The notes: a model not told the origin generated them from the sequence alone. A stretch of 64,000 nt of DNA from Schoenoplectus triqueter (GCA_964058805.1 CAXKVV010000008.1:124001-188000); one strand, 5' to 3'. Shown: positions 12,301-25,073, counted from the stretch's first letter. Numbers and translations are program-made.

Positions 12301-13599
12301 GTTTAGTAAAAGGCGAATCTCAAGAGTGCCATCGACTCTTTTGCCTATCTTACATTTCTTACCCCCACAACTTTCACATGATTAAAGCTTTGTAAAAAGT
12401 TAGAAGCAGAGCTTGACTTAACATCAAACATAGATTCTAAATATGCAAGATACGTTAGAAATGCCAATTCCTCATACAGTCATACTTTGGTGGGGCAAAA
12501 GCCTAATATATTCAGATAAAGAACATTATATACTACAAGCTAATATTATTGATTTTGTTTATATCCGCTCAATATTTCCTGGAGCATTGCATTCTTCGGA
12601 TACATGAATGCCACAAGTTTTTGCACATAAGATTTGATTCTGTAACAAATTACAAACTACGAGACAAAGTCCCAAATTGAATAGTTGAATTTGCGATTCT
12701 GTGATCTACCACACCATCTGATAACGAACAGAATGCCCTAATTCGTTCCTTTTTAATATTTACTTCCTTGTTGGGAGGAGAGATTATTGCATCCCTGATA
12801 GCAATCCATTCATTATTGTTGGGTTTTTTTCATCACTCTTCTCTTTTTGATTGCCATGTGAATTTGATGTGTGCCAGTAACTAATACAGCATAGTGGTTC
12901 AGTTTTTTAAGTTCAACCCTACAAAAATCCTAAATAATCATATGACAATCTGGCACGAATTCATCTTTTAAACTAACACCATAAAATAGGAGGAGCAAAG
13001 CTAGTATGAACTTAAAAAGTTCAAAGCATATTATATATTTAAAATAGTCTAAAAATGATCCTTTTTGTTATATCCTAAAAGATTTTGATATGAAGAATTT
13101 ATTGAACAACATAAAGTAGGATTTGAAGACGTTAAACTATATTTTTTTGAGTTACGTCATCAAAAGACACGGTAGAATATTTTTTAAAGATGTTAAACCA
13201 TTATGTCTTGCGAAAATTGCTTGTAAAATATTATTTATTTCGGTATAAATACTATCTAATTCAAAAGAAATACAGGAAGTTCCCTCTCTGTCTAATCATT
13301 AGTTTTCTGTCATGATCAATTTGGGATGAGGACATGAGGCAATTAGATTTTCGAACTTAATTAGAGAGGACAAATTTATAATTAGCTAGTTCTGTTAACT
13401 GAAAAGTCTAATGGACGTACGTAGTTTAGTAATCTTTTGAAGCTCTCTTCATAATTAAAAAGTAAATATCCATTTTTTTCCACGCATATCTTCGTTGAAT
13501 TGGTAAAACTACGGTCTACATATTAGTGTTTATATAACTGAAAAAACAAGTCCAACCACTTAATTAAAGTTATGATATACTGGTTTTATTGTACTAGGT
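9306..13599. other. Intergenic DNA, no gene recognised
   Basis: Mostly AT-rich. A GC-richer block at 9530-9720 and another at 10000-10320 (with GCCAGCTTCGCCGATG) look like LTR or other repeat debris, but I found no protein domains, matching termini or target duplication. Short open frames at 10080-10319, 10907-11279 and 11821-12027 have no recognisable motifs and are not called as genes. Confidence 0.5.
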
Positions 13600-13935
13600 G
13601 GTTTCAATAAATCAATATTGAAAAGAGTGCAAACCGTTCAATTTATTTTTCATATTAAATTCTTGTAGAAAATCAAATTATATATTTTTTTGAATTTTTT
13701 TTGCTATTTTTTTGAGTAGAAAGAAAGTTGCTTGATTTAAGAAATTTGGATTGTCCAATAGTGATGATTTTCTTCTTACTCAAAAAATAGCCAAAAATTT
13801 TAAAAAATATATAAAATTTAATTTTCTACAAGAATTTAATATGAAGAATAAATTGAACGGTTTGGATCGGTCATTTTTAACTTAAATTTTGAGATTTTAA
13901 CGCGTTGCACGGGTGCATCGGTGCAACGCGTTGTA
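13600..13935. mobile_element. Fold-back element next to a (TA)n tract
   Basis: Two long complementary arms, 13632-13722 and 13777-13865, run from CCGTTCAATTTAT inward to TTTTTTTGAGTA and back. The loop is about 55 nt. A separate 12-bp GC-rich stem, AACGCGTTGCAC / GTGCAACGCGTT, lies at 13899-13932 and a TA run follows at 13950-13984. It belongs to the same broad group as the array at 24.2-34.2 kb. Confidence 0.7.
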
Positions 13936-13946
13936 TTTTAGTCAAC

Positions 13947-13985
<39 letters not shown>

Positions 13986-13986
<1 letters not shown>

Positions 13987-14600
13987 TTTTGATATTATAT
14001 ATTTGTTCCTATTTTTTAATGGTATATGGCCTCAACCTTTTAATTGGAGCTTAATTGTCACTTTCGCAATTACATCAATATAATTATCCACGACAGTTCA
14101 ATCATGATTGGGAATTCTTTTGCTTATTTTACTAATTGCTCATATATATATAGATAGTTGAAATATTTCATAAGCTCCAGTCTGAATGTATTTCTTCTAG
14201 CAAAGCTATTAAAGTATGAGCCTAATCTCATGAAGTTCTTTTAGCAGTTTAACTAAAAAATATATTTTAATTAACATAAATTATTTTTAGAATTTTTAAG
14301 TATTTATTTCGTATTTTAAAATAGTCTATTTTCATATGAAGTAATTTATTATTTATTATCTTATATCAAATCTGAAAACAGTAGAAAATTCACAAAAAAA
14401 CTTTTAGGATATTCTTCATAATCTTAAAAAATAAAATAAAAGGTGTAACTGTAAAAGGCTTAAGAAATACAAGATCAAACATTTTCAGCAAAGTAATTAA
14501 CAACCTCAACTGCAATGTATGAGCCACGTACATTTTGGCAGATGTTCTCTTGCCAAAATATTTTGAGGATATACCTTTAAAAAATAATTACAATAATATA
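13986..14600. other. AT-rich intergenic DNA
   Basis: Nothing recognised besides simple AT-rich sequence. Confidence 0.5.
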
Positions 14601-14639
14601 TTTTAATTTTAATTAATATAACATATTTTAGATTTAATA

Positions 14640-15927
14640 ACGATTTTTAAAACCCTTTAATAAATGTTCTCCAACCATTATTGAAGATGAGTGTTAGAAA
14701 AAATATAAACAACCATTGTTAAATCATATTGTTAAAATCGTTCTTAAAAAAATTAATAACGGTTTTTAGCTAATAATCATTATTAACGGGTCCTTTAGCA
14801 ATGGTTTTTAACTAATAATCATTGTTAAAGGGTACTTTAGTAACGATTTTTAGTTAAAAATCACTGTTAAATGAATCTTTAGCAATATTTTATCTAATAA
14901 TCATTGCTAAAGAACTCTTTAACAACGGTTTTAAAATTATTATTAAAGATAATTAAAAAAATTAACTATAACGTTCTTAAAATATGAAGTCAGGTTGATA
15001 TATAGAGTCAAATAAATAAATATTATTTAACAGTAAACAATGAATGTGGAGTCAAATTAATTAGATAAGAATAAATATTATTATATATTAATCATTCGAT
15101 AATTAATATAAAAGATATATAATTATTCATCCAATAAAAACATATTTATTCAATAATTACAAACATCTTGTTAATATAATAATATGAAAACCTGTACAAT
15201 TTCTAAAAAAATCCAATGAAAGAAATAAAAAAATAGATGTTAAAACTTCAAATGTATTTTTAGCTTAAAGACGAGGTTTTTTTTATCATGAAAATGGTCG
15301 CAACGACAATATCTTTTTGTGGCCACGTAGACGCCTCAATCGGTGTTTCATATCAAAAGTTATAGCTGTTTGAAGTTGATATGGTCAGATTTCGATTTTT
15401 ATTTATTTCGTCTCTCTTATTTCTCTCTCTCAGTCTCTCAACTCTCTTTTATATCAAAAATGAAGAGAAAAAGAGGTTCAATCCGTGGGATTTTAATTTT
15501 TAATTATGATTCTTGGATCATTAGATCGAGATAAATGAATGATGAGATTAAAAAGTCTAGCAATTCGTGGGAGCAAAAAAGGTGGATTGCTATTGGTTGA
15601 TTCGTTTCTTCAGAGAAAATTTGAGTTTCACCTTTTAACAATGGTTCTTAACTAAAAACTGTTATTAAATGATCTTTAAGAATAGTTTTTAATTAAAAAT
15701 CGTTGTTAAATAATTATTTAGCAATGATTCTTAGTTAAAAAACGTTGTTAAAGATTCATTCCTACTTTTTGACTTCCAACCTCTATTTTAACAATATATT
15801 TTTCATTAATAACCATTGCTAAAAATATTTTCAATATTTGAGTAATATCACTATCTCTTTTCAACAACGAATTTGAGCTATAACCATTATTAATTGAGTG
15901 TTGTCTAAGCCATTTTACCTTGTAGTG
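14640..15927. mobile_element. CACTA-like DNA transposon, non-autonomous
   Basis: Many short subterminal repeats such as TAACGATTTTTA, AACAACGGTT and AATCATTGTTAAAG occur in both orientations at 14640-14950 and again at 15630-15870. This arrangement is typical of CACTA (En/Spm) ends. The right end, CTTGTAGTG at 15919-15927, fits a CACTACAAG terminal repeat. The matching left terminus was not found, so it may be degraded. The middle (15200-15600) has no transposase. Confidence 0.6.
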
Positions 15928-16960
15928 AATATAATTACCGCAATATGTCACAATTTACAAAATACAAGTTTGCAGCTTTAATTGGGGAAGATTGCCTGAG
16001 CAAGAAACATATTGAAGAAGAAAAGAAAAGAGGAGGTGGAAGGAGCGATGCAGATGAAAGACTTTAAAAGGAGCTGTGGAACAAAAGGCGCACAAATTAA
16101 GGAGGAGACGGAGGGACAGAGAAAAGAGATTTCAGCACTAGAGTAGAATAGTTGGAGACCTCATCTTTACTAAAGAACAAAATGAACAAAAACAAGTTAT
16201 TATATATTATCCATATAATACTTTTCTGCATTTGCTTATGAAAAATAGAGTTGTAGAGACGGTACGTACATATAAAATTTTGATTCACATAGCCAAAATG
16301 TTGCAATTTTTTTATTTGTACTTAAAAAAACAAGTTATATAGGTAAGGTTGTTTGTTAATTTTAATATTTAAGTTTTTAGTTTGAACTTATCAATATTAT
16401 ATTAATTAATGCATAGCAAATTAAATCACAAAGAGCAAAAAACATTTCAACCCTCATATTCAGTGCTTCACATCAAATTGGTGGAGAGGGGGGCAAAACC
16501 AAAATTTATGCAACTCAGTATGAAAATATCATTTATTCTCTATTAAAAGGGAGCCGATAATAAAAAAGAAAATCAATACTGATCACATCTTTGTGATTGT
16601 AGTAATGAAATTTGTGAGAGTGACCCGTATCTTTTCCAAACAAAAAAAGATCAATACTCCATTAAACTCCACGTTCTACTTATGCAACTTCAGATGAATG
16701 GAGGGACAGCACTCAGGTTTGGCCTACACAAATTAAAGCGCCGTCTCCGCTTATATTTCTAACATGTCATAATCTAAGCTAAGTACTTCAATAGAAACAC
16801 AATATAGAACTAGTAATTAAGCAGCGTTAAATATATAAGCTATTAGCCTAGTACACATAATTGAGATGGTGGGTCCAACTGAAAAGGGCGCCGGACCATA
16901 ATCCATAAAGCAGCTGTTGATTTTCAATTTGATTCATTGATTGAGAAACCCGCGGGGGTA
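15928..16960. other. Intergenic DNA upstream of the ERF gene
   Basis: AT-rich; no gene or repeat with clear boundaries was recognised. Confidence 0.5.
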
Positions 16961-17042
16961 CACGTGCTTTTTTTAAGTACACATAAAAAATTTGACACTG
17001 GTCTCGCACCGCGTTTCCTGCTCTCTTTAGGCCTCTATATAT
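16961..17042 (+). promoter_or_regulatory. Probable core promoter of the ERF gene: G-box and TATA box
   Basis: A palindromic CACGTG G-box lies at 16961-16966 and a TATATAT box at 17036-17042, about 150 bp before the chosen ATG. Spacing suits a TATA-driven plant promoter with a 5' UTR of roughly 120 nt. G-boxes bind bZIP and bHLH factors; actual use is inferred. Confidence 0.5.
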
Positions 17043-17193
17043 CCATATTTCTCCTACCCTATCAGAGCACAATTTCTCTCAAGTTTCGCCACTGACTCTA
17101 ACTAAACTGCACTAAATCCTACTTCCCTAACCCTATTTAAGTAATATCAATCAACACTTTTAATCTGTCAGTTCTCTAGTGTTTGATTTTAAT

Positions 17194-17847
17194 ATGATGA
17201 TGACTGATCATAGCACTCCCAATGGAAGAGGAGATGTTGGAGGCGCAACGGGGGAGAAGAGGTATAGAGGAGTGCGGCAACGCAAGTGGGGCAGGTGGGT
17301 GTCAGAAATAAGGCTACCTAACAGCCGTGAGCGTATCTGGCTTGGTTCGTACGACACACCTGAGAAGGCGGCACGTGCATTTGATGCAGCATCTGTCTGC
17401 CTCCGTGGGCCTCATGGTGCCAATCTCAATTTTCCTGACTCGCCGCCTCAGGTCTCCTGTAACGCTACAAATTCTCATTTAATTGACCCTCAGGAGATTC
17501 AGGCTGCAGCTGCTACCCATGCAAACAAAGCCCGTTCTTCAACGCCGGTAGCAGAGGTGCCATCTTATACCGTATCTACTGTTACATCAGCCAGTACAGC
17601 AACAGCAACAACTACTAGTACTACGGCTGGTACAGTTGGAGAGACAGGTGGTGAACCAATGATGGACTATTTGTTTTTCATGGATAATCTGCTGTCACCG
17701 GCAGGAACTAGGCCGATTGCGTTTGTCGAAGATTTTGCAGCTTATAGCCAATTTTTCCCTTTGTCATCTATAGCACCACAGGAAGAAACTGAGGATGTAG
17801 GAGCAGGCAATTTTGCATCTAACTCTTTTCTTTGGAATTTCAACTAA
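17194..17847 (+). CDS. AP2/ERF transcription factor, DREB-type (ERF012-ERF014-like)
   Basis: Intronless gene of 217 codons. The first in-frame ATG is at 17194, followed by two more; an earlier open stretch from 17179 begins with GTG and is not a plant start. One AP2 DNA-binding domain spans about residues 23-81 ([19 protein letters not shown] ... [20 protein letters not shown] ... LNFP). With the usual numbering it has V14 and L19, which places it in the DREB branch near the ERF012/013/014 group and not among the classical DREB1/2 genes that carry E19. The middle is rich in Thr, Ser and Ala, and the acidic C terminus ([26 protein letters not shown]) suits an activation region. It should act in the nucleus on GCC/DRE-type elements. 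Target genes and stress role cannot be read from the sequence. Confidence 0.92.
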   Translation: MMMTDHSTPNGRGDVGGATGEKRYRGVRQRKWGRWVSEIRLPNSRERIWLGSYDTPEKAARAFDAASVCLRGPHGANLNFPDSPPQVSCNATNSHLIDPQEIQAAAATHANKARSSTPVAEVPSYTVSTVTSASTATATTTSTTAGTVGETGGEPMMDYLFFMDNLLSPAGTRPIAFVEDFAAYSQFFPLSSIAPQEETEDVGAGNFASNSFLWNFN

Positions 17848-19329
17848 AGAATGGAGATCTGAAGAGATACAAAAAACAGGGAAATTCTTTTATTTAGGAG
17901 ATCGAAATCGTGGAGGGGGTTAAATATGGCAATTTTTTATCTGCCAGATAAACCAGTCGATTCGGCTAGTCAGGATATTTTGTCTGGCAGCCATCGGCTC
18001 AACTCTGATCCACTCCTTTTCATTGATTTTCTCCTCCAATATTATTTCATTCTTTGTTATACATAGAGAAAATTATTTCATTCTTTGTTAAACATAGAGA
18101 AAAAAATTGTATAGTTCAAATTAAGGACTCTGCTACATGATCTTTTAAGAAAATGATGCTAATTTTACATTTTACACTTTTTTTTTCATAAAATAAAGAC
18201 TTATATATATATATTAACTTTAATTCGGATGTTTTTTTAGAGGTGCCAAAATTTCATATGACATGAGAAACCTATCAGATCCGCTATGATCTGAATCCAA
18301 TATGATATGATTTTTTAAAAAAGTCAAATTAATTTGATCCAATCATAATCTAATCTAAGCTAACTCAATTTAAGATCAAATAATCTGCAATTCAATTAAA
18401 ATTAATCTAAAATCTGAAAAATTCAATATATAAATTGATTCAACCCAATTGTCACCGCTATTTTTTTTTCCTTCAAATTAAATGATGTTAACTTTTAAAT
18501 ACTTTTGTGAAACATGAATCTACATATTTAGCAGCATATTATCCGGCTGTCAATGAAACTTTTTTACTATTTAACCTATCTGTATTGTATTCGATAAAGT
18601 AAATATAAATAAGATTTTTTTTTCATTAGCTTAGGGAGGAGACTTATTTATAGGGGAACGATCCTTGATATATAATAGATTATTTTGGCAATTTTAAAAA
18701 TGAATTTTTAAATAAATATTAAAAAAAAAATTAAAAATAGAAAATATTATAAATACGTCATTTTACTTATAGATTAATAGCCGTTTAAATTTCATATAAT
18801 TTCATTATTGTCTGATACTCCATCAAAAACTCTTAAATTAAAACTGATAACAACTTCTATATAAAAATAAAAGTAACATATATTAATTTATTTGTCATAT
18901 GAATTTTTGTTAAGTTGTTAAATTACAGATTATTCGTTGATCATCCGTTATTCATTACTCAATAACCTTAGTGGACAATAGTGACTGTATGAATAAGAAA
19001 AAAAATTAACGAATGAAGATAAAATATGAATTTAATATTCTCATATGAGAAATTATGTGGAGTACTTCACTTGCAAGGAGCAAAATCTCCCCCTTAAAAA
19101 GAATCTCAAAGTTACCCATCATAGTGTTTGCTAATTTGTACATATATAATTCTGCTCACTCCAACTACTTCATGGACTGCACAATACAGAGGATATATTT
19201 CCATCCATAACACCCCTAATTGATACTATCTCATTACTCGTATGACCGAGAACACTTTTTATTTCCTTATTTATTTATTACTCTTATTGAAGCATGTGAT
19301 GAAGGTAGAACCCATCCATGGATCATGGC
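17848..19329. other. ERF 3' flank and AT-rich intergenic DNA
   Basis: Includes the ERF 3' UTR. A segment at 18650-18840 resembles half of the GGGATCAC fold-back at 34218-34583 (shared words ATGAATTTTTAAATAAATATTAAAAAA and GTCTGATACTCCATCAA are split here only to name them). No gene was seen. Confidence 0.45.
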
Positions 19330-20815
19330 TAGGGTGTCAATGGATCGGATCGGGTCAGTTTCAGATTGATTTATATTATTTTATTAGTTTTTGACTCGAT
19401 TTGAATCCGACTCGTTTAAATTCGAGTCAAAAAATCTTGATCCATACCCGACCCGACTCAACTCATATAAAATAATTAAATATTTATAAAATATTTTTAT
19501 ATAATTTTTAAGTAATTAAATATTAATAAATTTATAATTAATCTTAATTAGTGTATAATTAGTGTATAATTAATTTTTAATTAGTACTAAATCATAAAAT
19601 TACTTCAAAAAACATAATTAATCGGGTCAGGTCAGATTGCACCACTACAGAAAAAGGTTTTTGTAGCCCTATTTAATAACGACTCTTTAGTAGAACCACT
19701 ATAAAAAGCTTTAATAACGGTTGTTTAATAGCAACCGCTATTAAAACAGAGCTTTTATAGTGGTTGCTATTAAAAAACCGCTATTAAAGCCTTTTATAGT
19801 GGTTCTACTAAAGAGCCGCTATTAAAGGGTACCTATAATAGCGGTCTCTCCAAAAAACTGTTATTAAAGGTCAACCTTTAATAGCAGTTGTTCAATAGCA
19901 ACCACTATAAAAGGGATCATATGAATATGCACCACTGTCTACGTATCACCAATATATTTTTTAATCTACATCGTCCATTTTAATCGATCCAACGCTCAGA
20001 AATCACTCAGAAAATTCTCACGGATTCATCCATTTCTTACCTATATATATACCACTCTTCACCTCCCATTCATCTCTCATTTTCTCTTCATCTTCCCAAT
20101 TTCTCAAAATTCAAACACAAAATATCAAACGGTTTTTTCGTTTTGTTCTTTTTAAATTTATTTGTTTATCCTTTCTTTTTAATTTTCTGTTCAAATTTCG
20201 AATTCATTTTTTTTTCAAATTTTGAATTCAAATTTTAAAACTCAAATTATTTTTATGTTCTAAATTTTTTGTTCAAATTATTTTTGATTCTAATTTTTTT
20301 GTTCAAATTAGTTTTTAAAATTGAATTTAAAATTTGTGTTTTAGAATGAAAAAATAAAAAAATAAAAAACTGACAGATGTGACAGCTGTACAGCTGTCAC
20401 ATCTGTCTGCATTTTTTTAAATTTGGCACAACCCTTTAATAACGGTTGTTATATAACAACCGCTATTAAATCATACCCTTTAATAGCGGTTGTTGCATAA
20501 GAACTGTTATTAAAGGGTGCCTTTAATAACGGTTATTATATTAACAACCGTTATTAAAGGGTATTCTTTAAAAGCGGTTCTCAAAACTTTTTATAGCACC
20601 CCATGTTGCAGCTTCTCTTGGACCGCTATAAAATCCCGTTTTTAACTGTCATTAAAGACAGATTGTGTAGTAGTGTTGATCCGAATCCGATCCGATCCGG
20701 TCCGGATCAAAAAATTAAATCCATATCCAACTCATTTATTTTCAGATCATGTCGGATTGGATCGGGTTTGAATCGAGTCGGATTAGATTAACCCGTCGGA
20801 TCAGATCAAGACTCC
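19330..20815. repeat. CGGGTC/GACCCG-rich dispersed repeat, split by a CACTA-like insertion
   Basis: The left part (19330-19639) begins GGGTGTCAATGGATCGG and carries GATCGGGTC and ACCCGACCCGACTC motifs. The right part (20676-20815) carries GATCCGATCCGG and TCGGATTGGATCGGG. The two halves rejoin across a duplicated TTG. A start of the form GGGTGTCAATGG is frequent at ends of plant hAT-type elements, but the family is not proven. Confidence 0.5.
19640..20675. mobile_element. CACTA-like non-autonomous transposon, 1036 bp, TTG target duplication
   Basis: The left end CACCACTACAGAAAA pairs with the right end, read in reverse complement, CACTACTACACAATC (11 of 15 positions agree). A TTG trinucleotide sits directly outside both ends (19637-19639 and 20676-20678), as expected of the 3-bp CACTA duplication. 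Subterminal repeats of the type TAATAACGGTTG and CAACCGCTATTAAAG fill 19680-19910 and 20440-20600 in both orientations. The middle contains a TATA-like CTATATATATACCAC (20041-20056) and a 36-bp perfect palindrome (20372-20407), but no transposase. Confidence 0.75.
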
Positions 20816-23639
20816 CCTAACATTAATTTTTCAAATTGCGTTTGTCGTCGATTGCTTCGTGGTTTTTTAATTCTATCCCTATTGATACACTATTAATAGA
20901 CTTTTTCAAAGCTATGTCAGCATAATAATGAAGGGGAGAGATTACTTACATTCACAATTATTACTTTGACATTTTTGACAATTTTGACAATGAAACTTCA
21001 AATAGGTTCTGACAAGGTTTAAAAATAAAAAATAATTTATAGATATATCTTTTTTTACTTATATATTGATACCATATAAAATGTCATATAATTTAATTAT
21101 AATTTGATAATTCATCAAATATCATTAAATTGATACCATAATGAATTACATAAAATTTTAATGATATTTAATGGACTATCAAACTTTAATTAAAATTTAT
21201 GAAATATAGAACAATTTATTAATCTATGAATTCAACAATATATCTTTAAACTTTTTTACTTTTTAAATTTGAAGTTTTATTGTTCAGATTATCAAAATAA
21301 CCATTTTTTAAATGATCCCTCACAATTTTTTTTTATTGTAGATCCTGTTTATATTAGATCGGACCGTCACTCAATACTTTATATTATAGGTCAGGCTCGT
21401 GACCTTAACGGTACAATAGTGTGATTAACTATCTTTATTAGACACCACATTTAAATATGTCAATCACCAATAGTTGATTAATCTTATCAGATATATCATA
21501 TATACTACTCGAGATCAATTTTTTTTTAAAAAAGAAAGAAGTTATATCATAAATAGTTTCTAATAAAATAATGGAAGGAAAGTGACATCTAGCTAATGTC
21601 ACATCTGTGAGAACCGTGGAAATGGAGTTCGATTCACATCTACTTTTGGATAAAATCTAAAAATGAAAGGGCCGAAATAATTTATTTATTTGTTTTTTGA
21701 CATAAATATGTATTAAATTTCCTAATTGTACTAATGATTCATTAGATTAATTTTGAACTTATGACATCTCACATGTACTAAATATTTAATCTTAATCACT
21801 AAACAAAATTTTGCTTTTCTAAAGAAAAAAATGAATAATTTAACTTTAAATTTTGATAAGAAACCCTATTCTAGAAAACAAATGTGTGACTTCTTATTTA
21901 AAAAAAAACATTATCTTTAATAGCAGACAAAAGACTTATTCTCCACTATAAAAAAATGTTGGTTCGTATGCCTTCAATCATTTGAAACAAAAACTTCTTT
22001 GGAGAAAAGAATACATTTGGATACAAAAAAAAAACGTTCAACTTGCAGAAGCTCACCAGCCTTTTCATTTTTTTTTAGGAAGGACCTTTTTATATACAAT
22101 CGGGAGTTGTGTGCCCGCGGCAAATGCATTTTGATTTGCTGGATGTAGTGGTATCGATTTGGTAGGTGGTATCTATTACAATTTCGAGCAGGGTTTACTT
22201 TTGTTTATTGTGCTTTCGTCGTAACTTTATTTTCTGAATTCTTAATAAATTCAAAAATTAAAACTGTTATCAAAGCAACATCGTTAAATTTAATTATATT
22301 ATATTTTATATAAAAAATATTCACTTTTTCACATATATTTTATATGAATCAATAAGTTATAAAAAATCTAGAAATTATTAATGCATTTTTTTTATAAATT
22401 CTTAATATTATATAAAATAATATTCATATAACATAAATTTTTATCTAAATGTTTTATCCTATAATGGTGGAAATTTTTTTGTTGAATTTTCAAAGTTAAT
22501 ATCAACCATCATATTCTTTAAATAATATTACTATATGTATGTTCAATTGTGTTGAAGTTATAATTTTCTTTCACTTTTGATTGTTACATGAAATGCTACA
22601 AAATAAAGGAGTACATTTGCCCTATTTTTTTTAATTCTTCTAAATTCTGAATGTCAATTTTTATCTCAATTTTGTATTTATTTTACATTAATTTTATATT
22701 CATGATTGAAATTTATATTAATTACTAAATTTTCTATATTTCTTATTTTCTTTATTTTTTTTCATGAAAATCTAATTTTTTTTATTTTTTAAAAAATCAT
22801 CACCCATAGCAATAAATGGGCAAAATACTAGTAAATAAAGTATGTAAATCTAATCTAAAAATTTTATTTTATTATTTTAATTTAAAATTTTGATTTGTTG
22901 AAATTAAAAAAATATATAGAAAAACGATGGAGCCAAAAATAAAAGAAAATTAAGGCATTCCAACCATACTTTATTAAAGTCATTTCCTGCACGGCTGCAC
23001 GTGCTTAAATATATATATATCATAGGTGTTATGATATAGCATAAGTGGGACTGACAATGTCAAGAGATGGGGTCCATGTCACCATGTGGATCTTAGCACA
23101 AGTATATTATCTGCTTTTAGTAAAGGCTAAAACATGCAAAACTCAATAAACTTGTTACTAAATACGCGGAACATGTTTGTATAATATAAGTTCGCAAGTT
23201 CAATTCTATCTGTTTTTTTTTTTTTTGAGAAAAGGGAGAAAAAGGACGTATATGGTGTCAAAAGTTTTACCAAAAATTAACGTCCCGTAAAATTTATAAT
23301 CGAGGATGGGAAAGTAAATTAGATTCTAAGTAATTAAATACTCACCTGCTATCATGGTAAATAGTATCTTTTAAATTTTCAAGGGTAAAACCGAGTAATA
23401 TAAATTAAATAGAAGCCTAAATTTTCATGTAAAAAATTAAACGACTGCATATCTAATATTCGATCTCCATATATCTTAATTCCTCAGGAAAAAAAGTATG
23501 AAAAATATTTTTTGAAGAAGAAAATTTTATAAGAAATAAAATTAAGGATTTGTAAATAATATCAAAATTCTGGAAACCATTATATGCATGAATTTCAATG
23601 CTATCACATTATAAATTTTCATTTTCAAATGCCTTAACC
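20816..23639. other. AT-rich intergenic DNA
   Basis: No gene. A segment at about 20930-21330 begins GGGGAGAGATTACTT and ends AAATGATCCCTC, and has inverted AATGATATTTAATG motifs. It looks like a degenerate relative of the fold-back at 34218-34583. Confidence 0.45.
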
Positions 23640-24100
23640 TGGAGAGAGACAGAGGGAAATCACTTGTGCGAAAAAACTCTAGCCGTCTAAAAAGAGAGCT
23701 TCTTCCCTAAGAGATGGAGACGCAAAGAGAAGAGGGAAATCTGATCGAGGGTTTCTCTCAGCAGCCACCTCCCCATCTGAATCACGTTTCTTCTTCCACC
23801 TCTCTATCTTGACCTTACGCAACGACCTCTCCGATGTGATCTCTGTTCCTTCAGCCACAGTGCAACTTTAGCTCGTTTCACTCCCAACCCACTTCAACCT
23901 CATTTTTTTCCATCCACCTCAGAATTTGTCCTAGCTCCTTTCTTAGCTCTCTCCAAAACTCGACACAACAAAAAGAAGCAAAATTTGAGAATCTGCATGT
24001 ATTAGATATTGATGTGGACCACAATCGTTGGTCCTTGTGTTGTTGTTTATTATTTTGAAGTGTTTGTTGTGTTGTTTAGATGTTAATAAATGTGAGTTTA
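23640..24100. other. GC-richer, gene-like fragment without an intact frame
   Basis: A CT-rich, leader-like block stands out from the AT-rich surroundings. An ATG at 23714 opens a frame METQREEGNLIEGFSQQPPP that stops within about 35 codons. No domain was recognised. It could be a captured gene fragment in a transposon or an eroded pseudogene. Confidence 0.3.
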
Positions 24101-24220
24101 GATCATTTTTGATGTAAATTTAGAATGGATGTTTGATGTAATTTCTTTTTAATTATTGAAAATTATACTTCATAGCCTCTTCCAAGGTTTCATATATATA
24201 TATATATATATAGATAGATA

Positions 24221-24615
24221 GACTATTGTGAAAACGTTTGTATTTCAGTCAATATGTAAACGGATCAAAAATTATATTTTAAAATCTCAAAAATTTCAAT
24301 TTATAGTTTTCATTAAATTCTTCATATGAAAACCTTATGAAATATAAAATTTAGAGTGTTTTAAGTTTTTAAGTCACTCTTTTGAATTTAAAAAAAACAA
24401 CACAAACATTGAATATTTATTATTATTTTTAGAGCTATTTTTGCAAAAATTCAAAAGAGTGGCTTAAAAAACTCAAAACACTCCAAATTTTTGTATCTCA
24501 TAAGGTTTTCATATGAAGAATTTAATGGAAACCATAAATTAAAATTTTTGACATTTTAAAATATAGTTTTTGATCCGTTTGCATATCGGCTAAAATACAA
24601 ATGTTTTCATAATAG

Positions 24616-24617
<2 letters not shown>
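24221..24617. mobile_element. Fold-back element A of the TA-microsatellite array
   Basis: Arms begin GACTATTGTGAAAACG on the left and end ...CATAATAGTC on the right, complementary almost to the centre. A TA/GATA tract lies to the left and (CT)n(TA)n to the right. No coding sequence. Confidence 0.75.
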
Positions 24618-24671
<54 letters not shown>

Positions 24672-24676
<5 letters not shown>

Positions 24677-25073
24677 CGACTACGGTGCTTTGTAAAGCAC
24701 AAGAGTATTGTGTGTTTTGCGCTTTATTCTTAATTTCAAGTCAGAAATGATCGATCCGAACCGTTCAATTTAATCTTCATATCAAAATCTATTAGGAAAC
24801 CAAATTTTATATTTTTTAGAATTTTTTTGCTATTTTTTCTGTTGAGGAGAAATTGGCTTGATTTGAGAATTCTGGTTCATCCAAAAATGACGGTTTCCCC
24901 CCTATCCAAAAAAATAGCAAATAAATTCCAAAAAATATAAAATTTGGTTTACTAATAGATTTTGATATGGGGATTAGATTGAGTGGTTTGAATCGATTAT
25001 TTATGACTTAAAATTAATAATAGAGCGCAAAGCACACAACGCTCTTGTGCTTTGCAAATCACCGTAGCCTAAT

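Noticed and set aside
13899..13932. Helitron 3' terminus at the GC-rich 12-bp stem
   Set aside because: The stem fits but no CTRR-T follows at the proper distance and no matching 5' end was found.
17179..17193. Extension of the ERF protein to a GTG at 17179
   Set aside because: GTG is not a normal plant start; three ATGs follow at 17194, 17197 and 17200 just before the conserved domain.
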